DNA from: Neocallimastix lanati (nom. inval.)
Taxonomy: Eukaryota; Neocallimastigomycota; Neocallimastigomycetes; Neocallimastigales; Neocallimastigaceae
Assembly: GCA_016946835.1 (NCBI GenBank)
Contig: JACVTC010000015.1
Span: forward strand, 1,622,501-1,686,500
Direction: 5' to 3'
DNA: 64,000 nucleotides
Shown: positions 1 through 13,565 of the stretch, in pieces
Numbering within the stretch: position 1 is the first letter of the stretch
Layout of the letters: each line of letters begins with the position of its first letter
The notes under the pieces: model-generated
Seen by the model: only the letters and a program-made list of their open reading frames with translations
Databases searched by the model: none
Told to the model about the DNA's origin: nothing
Made by a program: the position numbers and the translations under genes

Positions 1-458
1 TAATTGATTTTATTATTAGCAGATCTTCACTACTTGATGCAATGCGATAGATTGAAGATCTGATAAAAGTTTATTATTCAACCGAGTTATCAGAAATAAT
101 TATTTTGGTGTGTGTGCTATTATTTAACTTTACTAGTAGAGCCTTTATCTCTATTATAGTATTATAAGGCTTACTGATATTACCGTTCTCGTTATATTCT
201 ATTATCAATACAAGGTTCCTTTTTCTTAAAAGATTTAAGTTTGTATAGTTGTTTTAACCGGAATCGTTAGTCCTATCGGATATATTGTGTTGATTTATTA
301 TTTGAAGTCATTTCTTTCGTAGAGGTAGAGATTGGATTATTATTAGTAGTATAGAGTTCCTATACTGATATGATCAGATGCCAATTCATTATATTTAAGG
401 ATTATCAGAATCAAGGAAATTATTGGAGTAATTATTAATAAATTGATATTTCAAAAAA

Positions 459-509
<51 letters not shown>

Positions 510-599
510 GAAAAAAATATATATGTATATAATATATATATATAATTATCAAGTTAGAAAGTATTTGTTGGTATCTCTGAGTTGGCATCAACCTGTATA

Positions 600-1690
600 C
601 GATAAATTCAGAAGGCGTTCTGTTCATCAAAAACAACTTCTCTATCTAACATAATGATCGTTAAATTTTGTTGTTGTTAATAATCATACAATAATTTGAT
701 TCCAAATTGAAAAAAAAAAAAAAAAGAAAAAAAAACCAACAAAAGTACCTGTTGATGAATAGTGTTACCCATTAAATTTATTTTTTATTTTGAGAAAAAA
801 AAAAAAAAACCTTATAATATGCCACACAGCCAAATACATTTAATATATTGCTACGACAACTTTATTATTTTTATGATAATATATTTTATTTGAAATTTTT
901 ATTGTTAAAAGATTCCTTTAAGAAGGGGAGAGCGTTATATTATGCAATAAGGTTGTGTATTTTACAGTATAATCCTAAAAAAAAAAAAAAAAAATTGGTG
1001 GACATTTTTACCTGATTGAAAGCAACAGTTTTTTAGGGTCATTAATTAAATGAATTAATTGAAACGTTCCCAGCTCTTCCATTATTTTTATGAATTGTAT
1101 GGAAGAGAAAATATTTTCTTTTTTTTTTTTTTTTTTATATATAATTCCATAATTCCGTTTTTTCTTTCGCAATATTTTTTTTAAAAATTTTCCTACTATC
1201 ATTATTTGAACCATGATCATAATGGTAAGATTTTAATTTCATTTTTATTTTTTTTTTTTTTTTTCATATATTGATGGTTTAAATAAGTAAAGAAATTAAT
1301 AATTATTCATGAAATATCATATTTATTCTCAAAGAAAGAATGCCTAGCCCTTTCTTGAAAATTCATCAATAAATGTTAAAGAATATATCTTTTTTTATAA
1401 TTGTTTGTTTATTTGTTTTTTTTTTTTTTCAATGAATGATCTAGGTTGAGATCCTCTAACATCAGAGTGTATATTACTTCAATAGAAAGAGTTGCTTTTG
1501 ATGTTTCTTGCTTCTATATTATGTGGTTTACGATTTAATTTTTTTATTTTTTTTTTTTTTTTTGCAATTCCGCAATCTAGACATTTTGGAGTTTTTTTTT
1601 TTTTTTTTTTTACATCATGGATATTGTAGTAAATTTGTTAGATCCTCGTAGTAAAAATGGCCGAATCTTCTGTGTTTGAGCAATTTTGAT
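600..1690 (-). pseudogene. copia-1 integrase, broken
   Basis: The HHCC zinc site reads HRRFGHF (CAT to CAC at 1657-1674) followed by CLDCGIAK (1563-1590). The catalytic core follows with IHSDVRG (about 1440-1490) and FIDEFSRKG-stop-AFF (about 1320-1390). At the stop, related elements carry Trp; the codon is TAG. The PYNS..NGRA..RFN segment (about 1040-1110) holds the region of the catalytic Glu, split between frames. LNVFGCVAYYK lies at 811-843 and LDREVVFDE at 623-649. An A-run on the sense strand (near 1413-1428) sits just before the FIDEFS motif. The gene cannot give a functional integrase as it stands. Confidence 0.8.
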
Positions 1691-2069
1691 TTGATTGTTC
1701 ATTTTTTTCTATTCTTTTTTTCTTCTTCTTCTTCTTCTGATAGAATATCCATAAAAACTTCATATTTTTTTCCTTATTCACAACAGGAACAGGAAGAGCA
1801 TTGTTATTACTTACTTCAAATGTTTCAATATTAATAGACTTTTTTATTTTTATTTTTTTTTCAATTTTAATGTAAAGATGGACTTTGTTTTTTTCTTTAT
1901 CCCGAATTTTAGATTTTTGATCATCATTTTTTGTTTTTGCAAAATTTAATTCAACTTAATATATTTTTATTGACATCTTTCGAGTATGAGATGTTTTTCT
2001 AATTTGATGTTAAAACCATTTATAAAATTATTTAAAATTTAAAAAAAAAAAAAAAAATAAAAAAAAAAA

Positions 2070-2100
<31 letters not shown>

Positions 2101-2639
2101 TTAATAGATTTATATATATACAAATAAAAAAAAAAAAATACAAATGTGCCAATACATTCAAACTTACAGAGAGAATTTGTTGGCACATTTTAATATCAGA
2201 TTTGATTCTTCTTCTTTAAAATTAGAAAAAATTATTTCTTTTTTTTTTTTAATTGGTAGTAAAATGCTCAGAAAGCACCACCTTATATATCAAAAGTTCA
2301 ATGTTATTTTTTCATCTTATTTGGTCAGTAAACTAATGGTATACAAGGTCTTGTTTGATTGATTTTTCATGGAGATTTGGATCATCTGATCTTCCTATAG
2401 TTTTTATGCTTTCAAAACTTTTATCATTACATGGCTTTCAGTTCTTCAAAAGAAACTTCTTCATCAGATGAATTTTTTCATCAGATTAATAGAGTGTTGA
2501 GAAAAAAATTTTTTCCAGCCTTGCTTTTATTATTATTTCTTTTAAACTTTCTTGATTTTCTTAATTTTCTTGATTTTTTTTTTTTTTTTTTTTTATTGAA
2601 CAGATGACTTATTTTCACCTTTATTTGATTGATTGATTG

Positions 2640-2740
2640 ATTTTAAAATTTCTTACTTATGTCATTATAAATGTAATCATCAGTAGAATGTCCATTTTTT
2701 TTACAAATATGACAATAAATAGATCTTTTAATTGAAAATG
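2640..2740 (-). pseudogene. copia-1 gag zinc knuckle, last Cys changed
   Basis: The minus strand reads SIYCHICKKNGHSTDDY. This matches CX2CX4HX4C with Cys, Cys and His in place, but the final position is Tyr (TAC) rather than Cys. The equivalent site in the copia element at 55766-55807 keeps all four ligands, with similar spacing and the same CHIC start. A single G-to-A change (TGC to TAC) explains the loss. In the family this knuckle binds the element RNA. Confidence 0.6.
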
Positions 2741-3149
2741 GCAGTTGAATTTTGAAAAAAAAAAAAAATAATTTCTGCATTTATCGCATTTATCGTTTTC
2801 AATAAGATCTAGAGTCCATTAGGTCATTGTTGTTTCTAAAAAAATTTTTTTTGTTATAATCTATAGTACTATGAAGATAAATTTGAAAAAAAATTTATCT
2901 TCATTAAAAAAAAAAAAAAATTATATATATATATATATATATATTGATTGCTTCCATAAAGAATTCATCAAAAGTTTTTTTTTTTTTTTAAGTTCACCAA
3001 TTTTGTTCCTTCTTTATGAATTTGTGGAGTTTCTTGGCTTTTAGAATACAGTTTCAATAAGGAATTCTCATTCTTCGAAGCTATCCTTATTGAGGCCCAT
3101 TCTTCATCCTGTCATTTAATTTCTTGTGAGTGATATGTCGATAAAAAAT

Positions 3150-3219
3150 TTTTTATAAAGTTGAGACTCTTAATCTAATAAATTTTTATTTTTTTTTACA
3201 TATTTAAAATATGTTAATA

Positions 3220-3251
<32 letters not shown>

Positions 3252-3445
3252 GGTAAGAAATAAAGATTATAATGTTGGATAAAAATTTTATCTCCTCTAT
3301 ACTATTTGTTGCTTGTAAATAATACAATGAAATGATTTAAACAAGGTATAAAATAAAATAATGAATTTCAAGCATAAAAAGAGATAATATAATTTACAAA
3401 TAATGAAAAAAAATATATATATATAATTAATAGAATTTAGCAAAT
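3150..3445. other. AT-rich non-coding stretch with long T-run
   Basis: No coding signal is seen. It holds a T-run of about 29 at 3223-3251, then AT-rich DNA up to the first LTR-like sequence. Confidence 0.5.
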
Positions 3446-3645
3446 TGTTAGAATATATGAAATGTATAAAAAATAAGTTTCAAATGTTTGAAACATATTG
3501 TAATATAATTAATATATAAGCCACAATGTATTAATATAAAAGTATTAAAATTAGAATAATTAAGTGCTAGTAACTTTTTATCATAAAACATAATAATCAA
3601 ATTGACCTAATAATAAACTATAAAATTCCCGACTCTTTACAGATT
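3446..3645 (+). mobile_element. LTR-like repeat, copy A (5' part of an LTR)
   Basis: It starts TGTTAGAATA and shares long stretches with the LTR at 5584-5846, including GTATTAATATAAAA, the AGCCACAATG core and TCATAAAA. The likeness fades after the CGACTCTTTACAG region near 3640. No polypurine tract precedes it. It could be a 5' LTR or a truncated solo LTR. The DNA from 3650 to 5160 has no reading frame or recognisable protein motif, so it is not an intact internal region. Confidence 0.6.
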
Positions 3646-5099
3646 AAGATTCTCATCTGACTCTAAAAAAAAAAAAAAAAAAAAAGTTTCTTAGCAAAAG
3701 AATCTTTTGCCGGTAACAATATTATGTCAAAAAAAAAAAAATAGAAAAAAATAGAAAAAAAAAAAAAAATTAATTGAATTTTAAATGATGATAAAAGCTA
3801 CTACTCATTATGTCAATTTTAGGAACACTAATAATAAAACTGATGGCAAAAATGAAGAAAGGTGTAAAAATATTAAAATAATTGATAAAAGGAAGTGACT
3901 GCAAGTTAACTAAACCTCTAAAAATATAAAAATATTTATTTAATAAGAAAAAGCACACATAAACGTATATAAAAGAAAATTTGGTATCTTCATAATAGAG
4001 ACTCTTAATTGAAATTATAATTTAATATTTTAACAAATAAAACTCTAGGCTATTAGTAATATAATATATATCTATACATGAAGGAATCTACTATGTGATA
4101 GACTATTCCCACCCACCCCCATGAATACCCCATGAATATACAAAACACAATTTAATAATATATATTAGGAAGATTTAAACAATCATATATTAGTTAATGA
4201 TTCGTTTTAAACAACTAAACACATTATTAAGTATAGTTATTTTAATGCATATTTATAAATATCAAGCACGTATATATATAAACATATATATAAGCAACGT
4301 TAATGGAGGCAACTATATGTCAGAGATTCCATACAAAGTAAATTAAATTATAATATCCCAAATATTCAAAGGGAAAATATAATAGAATGGTAATTCCTAG
4401 GGTACCTTCTAACAATAATAGTATTATTAAACCAAGCGTGAAATGGGTTTAGACGATAACTAATTCCATATAATCATGATGCCTTCATGATGAAAGGTGT
4501 AATAAAATAATAAGCATAACCATGAGATATATATTAATGGATGATGTTTATCCATCCACATACTATACTTATTGATTGTAAAGTATTTTAAAGTTATAAT
4601 CATTAAACTTCTATCATTAATATTTTAATGAATAGAAAATTCAAATATATAAAATCCTTTTTTTGAAATTTGAATTTTTAGGGAGAAGTAGGCAAAATAA
4701 AATAAAATTAAGAACTTAAAATATCTTGGAAATGAATAAAATAGCCTAATAGTGAAAATTAACAAAAATTAACTGAAATATTGAATCTTAATTAATGATG
4801 AAAACAATTTATATTATTTACTAATAAGTTTACATGACTCGAATAATATAATTAATTTTTAAATATAATCAATTTTAATACCCCAAGATTATGATTTATC
4901 AAGTACCCCCATATATAATTAATAATTTATTTTAATAGTTATCACTAAAACTAAAAGGCGAAAACATATAAAAAGTTAGTACTTATCTTCAACGCGGATT
5001 ATAATTGTTAAGTAATGTATAACCCAATATATAAGAAGAATTCACACAAATTGAGATGGTATAATATTACCCTTCAAGAGAAAGGTTTCCGTCCTATAA

Positions 5100-5292
5100 A
5101 TGGTAACATATAAACCATATATTATAAGAGATGTTTTAGATACATCCAATATTAATGGTGTAATAGTATTAATTGAAACATATTGTAACATAAGTAATGT
5201 ATAAGCCACAATGTATTAATATAATAGCATTTCATTTAGAATAATTAAGTACTAGTTACTATTTATTATAAAATAAAAAATTATAAACTAAA
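5100..5292 (+). mobile_element. LTR-like repeat, copy B (fragment)
   Basis: It shares the GAAACATATTGTAA, AGCCACAATG and AGAATAATTAAGTACTAG segments with the LTR copies at 3446 and 5584, but lacks a clear TG start and CA end. It is followed near 5335-5345 by a short TTTTAGGGGGAAA tract like the polypurine tract before 5584. It is probably an internal remnant of a nested or duplicated element. Confidence 0.5.
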
Positions 5293-5583
5293 TTATTCTA
5301 AATATTAATAGTGTAATAATATTAAATACTTAGTTTTAGGGGGAAATTATTAGATTACAATTATATTTATGAAATTATTTTAGCAATATTTAAATTGAAT
5401 TAAATAATTAATATATAATGTAAAATTATTTTATTCATATAAAATTAAAGGTTAAGTTAGAACAGAAATAGCCAATAGTTTAATAATATCAAGTTAATTA
5501 TTATAAGATAGGATTATTTTATTTACACCTATTCACCAGTAAATTAATTTATTCATTATGGAATAACTAGGTTTAAGGGGGAA

Positions 5584-5846
5584 TGTTAGAATAATGTGAA
5601 ATGTATGAAAAATAAGCTTCAAATGTATTGAAACCTATTGTAATATAAATAATGTATTAGCCACAATGTATTAATATAAAATCATTTCATTTAGAATAAT
5701 GAGGTGCTAGTAATTTTTTATCATAAAAATATATTAATGAAATTAACATAATTATAAACCACAAATTCCTGACTCTTAACATAAATAATGAAAATAATAT
5801 AATTAATATAGTTTTACACATACTTAATTCACTTCATATTCTAACA
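5584..5846 (+). mobile_element. LTR of an LTR retrotransposon, copy C, nearly complete
   Basis: The ends are TGTTAGAATA and TATTCTAACA, a perfect 10-bp terminal inverted repeat with the TG...CA termini usual for LTRs. A polypurine tract (AAGGGGGAA, 5574-5583) lies immediately before it, which marks it as a 3' LTR. The length is 263 bp. The 5 bases before copy A (CAAAT) and after copy C (CTTAA) do not match, so A and C are not simply the two ends of one insertion. Confidence 0.7.
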
Positions 5847-8530
5847 CTTAATAAAACTAAATAATATAAAAATAATTAATAATAATTTACACTGATCAAT
5901 ATAGTTTAATATTGATCAAATGAATAAATGAATAATTAATAATAAATAATTAAATAATTAAAAATAATATATATATATATATATATATTTTTTTTTTAGA
6001 TTGATGACTAATAAAGGATTAATATATACAATAATGATTAATGACTAATAAATAAATAAATTAATAATAAATAATTAATAATTAATTATTAATAATGAAT
6101 AATGAAAAATTAATAATAAATAATGAAAAATTAATATTAAATATTAAATATTAAATATTAAATAATAAATAATAAATAATAAATAATCAATGATTATTTA
6201 ATAATGATGAATTAATAATCTATTTGAATAATAAATTCAATTAATAATAAATTTGATTATAAAAATGAAATATTATAAAATAAAATTTATCTTTTTTTTT
6301 TTAATATTATTATTTTAACATTTTATAATTAAATAATCCACCATTTTTTATTTAATTTATTTATTATTATTGTTAATGATTAATCTGGTAAAAAAAAATA
6401 ATAATAAAAAAATAAAAAAAGAAGTATGATGATGAACATGATCATTATACTATTTTATTTTATTTTATTTTATTTTATTTTATTTTATTTTATTTTTTTT
6501 TAAATCCTTTTTTTTTTTTTTAGTATTGTTTTTAAAAGATCACATGATATATTCAAACTTTTTATGTTATTTTTTTGATTAAAAATGAAAATAATAAATG
6601 AAAATAATTATTTAAAAAAAATGTAAATATTCAAATACCACGTGTATTTATCCAATTTATATTAGATTTATTTTATTTCTACATATTTCTATTTAAAATG
6701 GAATTAAGGATTAAATAAAAATATATATATATATATATTATGTTAAGATTTATAAATAAGAAATCAGTATAACAAAATTATAATTTTTTTATATAAATCT
6801 TTTATTATTACAATAAAATAAAATTCAATAGAATGAAATTATATCAGAAAATCCAACAAATTAATCCAATAATTTAAAAAAAAAAAAAAAAACTTTTTAA
6901 TTATTAATTATTGATATTGGATAATTTTGTTGGATGGAATTAGGCTATTTTAAATCGTTATCTTTTAGTAGAAAAAACAAGAAAAAAATAAAATAAAAAA
7001 AAAAAAGGAAAAAAAAAAAAGGAAAAAAAAAAAGAAATAATAATGATAATGATAATAATAAAATGTAAAAATAAATAAATGATTTATATAATTTTATTTT
7101 ATTGCAAATAAAAAATAAAGAATTTTTTTATATAATTAATGAAAAAAGAAAAAAAAAAAGAATATATATATATATATAAAATAATTTTTTTTTTTTTTTT
7201 TTTTTTTAATAAAAATCAAAATTATTTATTTTCCTTATTTTTTATTTTATTTTATTTTTATTTTTAAATTTATATTATTTTTTTTTCTCCTTCAAAAATA
7301 TTAATGCCTAACATTATAATTATTTACTTGATTAAAATAACATTTTTATTACTTTAAATTTAAAATATTATATTATAAATTATTATTATTTATTATTTAT
7401 ATTAATATTTATGTTTTTTCAAATTCCTTTTCTTTTTTTTTTTTTTTTTAAAGTTAAAAGTGGTATTATTAAAAACAGTATTATCAAATATTCATAAAGC
7501 CTTCTATTTAAAACATTGAACATTGAAAACAGAATATTGTTGAACATTGAACATTGAATATTAAATATTATACATTGAACATTAAATATTAAACATTAAA
7601 TATTGAACATTAAACATTAAATGTTGAGCGTGAAAATTATATAAAAAGTATTTTCATTTAATCTATTTTATGATTCCTTTATTATATTGAACATTGAACA
7701 TTGTTGAGCATTGAACATTAAACATTAAATATTAAATATTAAACATTAAATATTAAACATTAAATATTGAACATTGAACATTGAACATTGAACATTGTTG
7801 AATATTAAATATTATATAAAAAGTATTTTCATTTAATTTCATCTTAATGACTCCTTTATCACTTATCCCACACAAAAAATAATAATAATAAAGAAATTTA
7901 AAATAAATTTTTTTTTTTTTAAAATAAAATAAAATAACTGAATTAATTAATTTTCTGTTTTTTTTTTTTTTTTTCTGTTTTTCTGGTGATTTTTTTATTT
8001 ATTTATTCATTCATTAATATTTATTTATAATTTATTTATTTATAATTTATTTATTTATATATTTATTTATTTTTTTATTTAATCAATATGATCATCATTT
8101 TCAATTTTTTTTAATTTATTTTTTAAAATTTTAAATAAAGGTTAGGTTATAAATTTAATTTTAGGGATGCGCAATTTATAATGTGGCGTATAATATTTTT
8201 AAAGTAAAGCCATACATTTTTAAGATATTCTATACAATCATTAATAAATATATATATAAATAATAATATTATTAAGTAAGTATTTCAAAAAAATTAAAAT
8301 TATAAAAAATTATTTTTATAATTGAATATTAATAAATTATATATATAAAAAAAGGAAAATTTATTATTTATTTGATTATTATTTATTTAATTATTAATAA
8401 CAAGCCACCTACGAAAACACGCCACAATCCAAAATGCACTAGATTCTTATATAAAAAAAAAATTTTATCATCCTCATCACATGTTTTTTTTTGTTAAATC
8501 AGTTCATAAAAATTAAAGTATATTAATAAT
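5847..8530. repeat. Non-coding AT-rich DNA with simple repeats
   Basis: No gene is seen. It includes (AT)n at 5971-5989, a TTTTA array at about 6451-6495, A-rich and T-rich runs near 6980-7210, and the minisatellite at 7516-7815. Two small islands stand out from the AT background: GGATGCGCAATTTATAATG with GTGGCG near 8164-8190, and AAGCCACCTACGAAAACACG near 8402-8421. Both carry GCCAC/GTGGC-type words that recur elsewhere in the window. Their function is unknown. Confidence 0.6.
7516..7815 (+). repeat. Minisatellite of GAACATT / TAAACATT / TAAATATT units
   Basis: Two blocks (about 7516-7625 and 7686-7815) are built of 7-10 bp variants of GAACATT, TAAACATT and TAAATATT. Each is followed by the same ATATAAAAAGTATTTTCATTTAAT sequence, at about 7638 and 7813. 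The shared 3' flank shows that block and flank were duplicated together, with a spacing of about 175 bp. Confidence 0.75.
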
Positions 8531-11500
8531 TGAATAATGGAATAATGGAATAATAAATAATTGAATAATAAATAATAAATAATAAAAAGAGTATTTATTA
8601 ATAAATAATAAATAATAAATAATAAATAATAAATAATAAATAATAAATAATAAATAATAAATAATAAATTATAAATAATAAATAATAAATAATAAATAAT
8701 AAATAATAAATAATAAATAATAAATAATAAAAAAGTATTTATTAATAAATAATAAATAATAAATAATAAAAAGAGTATTTATTAATAAATAATAAATAAT
8801 AAATAATAAAAAAGTATTTATTAATAAATAATAAATAATAAATAATAAAAAGAGTATTTATTAATAAATAATAAATAATAAATAATAAATAGTAAATAAT
8901 AAATAATAAAAAGAGTATTTATTAATAAATAATAAATAATAAATAATAAATAGTAAATAATAAATAATAAAAAGAGTATTTATTAATAAATAATAAATAA
9001 TAAATAATAAAAAGAGTATTTATTAATAAATAATAAATAATAAATAATAAAAAGAGTATTTATTAATAAATAATAAATAATAAATAATAAAAAAGTATTT
9101 ATTAATAAATAATAAATAATAAATAATAAAAAGAGTATTTATTAATAAATAATAAATAATAAATAATAAATAATAAAAAGAGTATTTATTAATAAATAAT
9201 AAATAATAAATAATAAAAAAGTATTTATTAATAAATAATAAATAATAAATAATAAAAAGAGTATTTATTAATAAATAATAAATAATAAATAATAAAAAGA
9301 GTATTTATTAATAAATAATAAATAATAAATAATAAAAAAGTATTTATTAATAAATAATAAATAATAAATAATAAAAAGAGTATTTATTAATAAATAATAA
9401 ATAATAAATAATAAATAGTAAATAATAAATAATAAAAAGAGTATTTATTAATAAATAATAAATAATAAATAATAAAAAGAGTATTTATTAATAAATAATA
9501 AATAATAAATAATAAAAAGAGTATTTATTAATAAATAGTAAATAATAAATAATAAAAAGAGTATTTATTAATAAATAATAAATAATAAATAATAAAAAGA
9601 GTATTTATTAATAAATAATAAATAATAAATAATAAATAATAAAAAGAGTATTTATTAATAAATAATAAATAATAAATAATAAAAAAGTATTTATTAATAA
9701 ATAATAAATAATAAATAATAAAAAGAGTATTTATTAATAAATAATAAATAATAAATAATAAAAAGAGTATTTATTAATAAATAATAAATAATAAATAATA
9801 AAAAAGTATTTATTAATAAATAATAAATAATAAATAATAAAAAGAGTATTTATTAATAAATAATAAATAATAAATAATAAATAATAAAAAGAGTATTTAT
9901 TAATAAATAATAAATAATAAATAATAAAAAAGTATTTATTAATAAATAATAAATAATAAATAATAAAAAGAGTATTTATTAATAAATAATAAATAATAAA
10001 TAATAAATAGTAAATAATAAATAATAAAAAGAGTATTTATTAATAAATAATAAATAATAAATAATAAAAAGAGTATTTATTAATAAATAATAAATAATAA
10101 ATAATAAAAAGAGTATTTATTAATAAATAATAAATAATAAATAATAAAAAGAGTATTTATTAATAAATAATAAATAATAAATAATAAAAAGAGTATTTAT
10201 TAATAAATAATAAATAATAAATAATAAAAAAGTATTTATTAATAAATAATAAATAATGAATAATAAATAATAAATAATAAATAATGGAATAATAAATAAT
10301 AAATAATAAAAAGAGTATTTATTAATAAATAATAAATAATAAATAATAAATAATAAATAATAAATAATAAATAATAAATAATAAATAATAAATTATAAAT
10401 AATAAATAATAAATAATAAATAATAAATAATAAATAATAAATAATAAATAATAAATAATAAAAAAGTATTTATTAATAAATAATAAATAATAAATAATAA
10501 AAAGAGTATTTATTAATAAATAATAAATAATAAATAATAAAAAGAGTATTTATTAATAAATAATAAATAATAAATAATAAAAAGAGTATTTATTAATAAA
10601 TAATAAATAATAAATAATAAAAAAGTATTTATTAATAAATAATAAATAATAAATAATAAAAAGAGTATTTATTAATAAATAATAAATAATAAATAATAAA
10701 TAGTAAATAATAAATAATAAAAAGAGTATTTATTAATAAATAATAAATAATAAATAATAAAAAGAGTATTTATTAATAAATAATAAATAATAAATAATAA
10801 AAAGAGTATTTATTAATAAATAGTAAATAATAAATAATAAAAAGAGTATTTATTAATAAATAATAAATAATAAATAATAAAAAGAGTATTTATTAATAAA
10901 TAATAAATAATAAATAATAAATAATAAAAAGAGTATTTATTAATAAATAATAAATAATAAATAATAAAAAAGTATTTATTAATAAATAATAAATAATAAA
11001 TAATAAAAAGAGTATTTATTAATAAATAATAAATAATAAATAATAAAAAGAGTATTTATTAATAAATAATAAATAATAAATAATAAAAAAGTATTTATTA
11101 ATAAATAATAAATAATAAATAATAAAAAGAGTATTTATTAATAAATAATAAATAATAAATAATAAATAATAAAAAGAGTATTTATTAATAAATAATAAAT
11201 AATAAATAATAAAAAAGTATTTATTAATAAATAATAAATAATAAATAATAAAAAGAGTATTTATTAATAAATAATAAATAATAAATAATAAATAGTAAAT
11301 AATAAATAATAAAAAGAGTATTTATTAATAAATAATAAATAATAAATAATAAAAAAGTATTTATTAATAAATAATAAATAATAAATAATAAAAAGAGTAT
11401 TTATTAATAAATAATAAATAATAAATAATAAAAAGAGTATTTATTAATAAATAATAAATAATAAATAATAAAAAAGTATTTATTAATAAATAATAAATAA

Positions 11501-12020
11501 TAAATAATAAAAAGAGTATTTATTAATAAATAATAAATAATAAATAATAAATAATAAATAATTGAATAATAATAAAGAATATTTATTAATAAATAATAAA
11601 TAATAAATAATAAAAAGAGTATTTATTAATAAATAATAAATAATAAATAATAAAAAGAGTATTTATTAATAAATAATAAATAATAAATAATAAAAAAGTA
11701 TTTATTAATAAATAATAAATAATAAATAATAAAAAGAGTATTTATTAATAAATAATAAATAATAAATAATAAAAAGAGTATTTATTAATAAATAATAAAT
11801 AATAAATAATAAAAAGAGTATTTATTAATAAATAATAAATAATAAATAATAAAAAGAGTATTTATTAATAAATAATAAATAATAAATAATAAAAAGAGTA
11901 TTTATTAATAAATAATAAATAATAAATAATAAAAAAGTATTTATTAATAAATAATAAATAATAATTAATGAATTATGGAATAATAAATAATTAAAAGAGT
12001 ATTTATTAATAAATAAATAA
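8530..12020 (+). repeat. 3.4-kb satellite array, 40-bp unit
   Basis: The unit is about 40 bp: AAAAAGAGTATTTATTAAT followed by three AAATAAT heptamers. Common variants are a 39-bp form lacking one base (AAAAAAGTATTT), units with extra heptamers, and units carrying AAATAGTAAAT. Variant order repeats at long range: the TAG variants at 9417 and 9537 recur at 10701 and 10821 (both +1284), and the one at 10008 recurs at 11293 (+1285). Near the ends (about 8520-8560 and 11965-12000) the units decay into GGAATAATGGAAT-like sequence. No reading frame crosses it. Confidence 0.9.
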
Positions 12021-13270
12021 TAATTTTATATTAATTGTTTATTAAGGCATTTCATCTAAAGTAAATAAATAAATAAATAATTGTGTAAATAAATAATAAT
12101 GAATCAATGTTAATAAATAACAGTATAAGTAAGTGAATGAATAAATAGCAATGTAAATAAATAAAAACACGTTATTTCTTTCCACAGATAAAAAAAGTTT
12201 AATTAAAAATGAAAATTTAAAATTTAAAAATTTAAAAAAATTAAAAATTAAAAAATAAAAAATGAAAATAAATAAAAAATAAAAATTAAATAAAATAAAA
12301 AATGAGATGATTTTCTTCATAATTTTAATTTTAACTTTAAATCATTAAATAAAAATAAAAAGATGAAAAATAAAAGAAGAAAAAAATTTTTTTTCTTTTT
12401 ACTTTCATCTTTTTTTTTTTTTTTTATTTAATGAATGCAGAGAAGAAATTTTGAATTTGACTTTTTTTTATCATTTAAAAATTTAAATTTTCTCTCTTCA
12501 TTCATTCATTTCATGCCACTCATTGCCAATTTTCATTTTTTTTTATATTCATTTTTTTTATATTTATTATTTTTTAATATTCATTTTTTTTAATATTCAT
12601 TTTTTTTATATTCATTTTTTTTATATTTATTATTTTATATTTATTATTTTATATTCATTTTTTTTATATTCATTTTTTTATATTCATTTTTTTTATATTC
12701 ATTTCTTTTCACTTTTTTTTAAAACTTTTTTCAAACTTTTTCATAAAAATTTTTTTTATTTCATTAAATAATTATTCCGTATTTATATATATTGCAATAC
12801 ATTGATAATATATGATATTCAATATAATGAGTGAAAGAGCATCTGAACTAAAAATACATATATTACTATATATTGTAATAAATAGTAATATAAGTTATAA
12901 TTAATTATTAAAGTATATTTTAATATATTGAAATGTATACAATCATTTGTTATTAATAGTTTAACTATTTATGATATAAATAGAATATAAATAAATATAT
13001 TACAAATAGTTAGTAATAGCTAGTTTAATATATATTATAATGTATTGTAATATATTGCATATTCAACAAGAACAATTTTATTTAAAAAAGAGGATGATTT
13101 TTGATAAATAAATGAATGGTTAAATAAATCACCATATTAATAAGTAAATAAGTGTATAAATAAATAGTCATTAAATAAACATAAAAAATAATTAAATTTT
13201 ATTAATGATTATAAAAAAATTAGTTAATAATGACATTTAAAAAAAATTTTTTTTTTTTCATTATTAAATT
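12021..13270. other. AT-rich non-coding DNA with a T-rich tandem block
   Basis: No gene is seen. The open frames at 12042-12320 and 12523-12771 encode only Phe/Ile/Tyr strings. They arise from AT-rich repeats: in the second case tandem TTTTTTTATATTCAT units of 14-16 bp (about 12535-12710). Confidence 0.7.
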
Positions 13271-13420
13271 GTCAATAATCAAAAATAAATATTGATTATT
13301 AATGATTAAGCAGTCAATAATCAAAAATCAATATTGATTATTAATGATTAAGCAGTCAATAATCAAAAATCAATATTGATTATTAATGATTAAGCAGTCA
13401 ATAATCAAAAATCAATATTA
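13271..13420 (+). repeat. 42-bp tandem repeat, about 3.5 copies
   Basis: Copies start at 13271, 13313, 13355 and 13397, each beginning GTCAATAATCAAAAAT; the last is truncated. The unit contains an internal near-palindrome around TCAATATTGATTATTAATGA. The three full copies differ by one base (AAATA versus AATCA). Confidence 0.9.
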
Positions 13421-13565
13421 GAATATTCAACTATTTAATAATTAATACTCTTTTTATTAATTACTAATTAATATTTTTTTTTTAATTTTTATCTTCTTTT
13501 TCTTTTTCTTTTTCTTTTTCTTTTTTTTTTTATATTAAGTATATATATTTCACTTTCATTTTCAA

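Larger units (their letters stand above)
1..3150 (-). mobile_element. Decayed Ty1/copia retrotransposon (copia-1), runs off the left edge
   Basis: Reading the minus strand from high to low coordinates gives copia protein motifs in the expected order, scattered over three frames: a gag-like stretch (about 2990-3120), a CCHC-type zinc knuckle (about 2655-2735), the integrase HHCC zinc site, the integrase core, the integrase C-terminal GYR-like region with VFGC, and the motif before the linker that ends VVFDE. Stops, frameshifts and A/T homopolymers separate the motifs. Positions 1-540 would be the low-complexity linker before reverse transcriptase, which lies outside the window. No LTR was found at the right end. 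The family is clear from motif order; exact borders are not. Long homopolymers lie at 453-506, 1118-1136 and 3223-3251. Confidence 0.75.

Noticed and set aside
8530-12020. CRISPR-like regular array
   Set aside because: Units are contiguous 40-bp repeats with only heptamer variation; there are no unique spacers and no cas genes, and the context is eukaryotic.
12523-12771. 82-residue Phe/Tyr/Ile ORF
   Set aside because: It is made of T-rich tandem units and has no protein-like composition.
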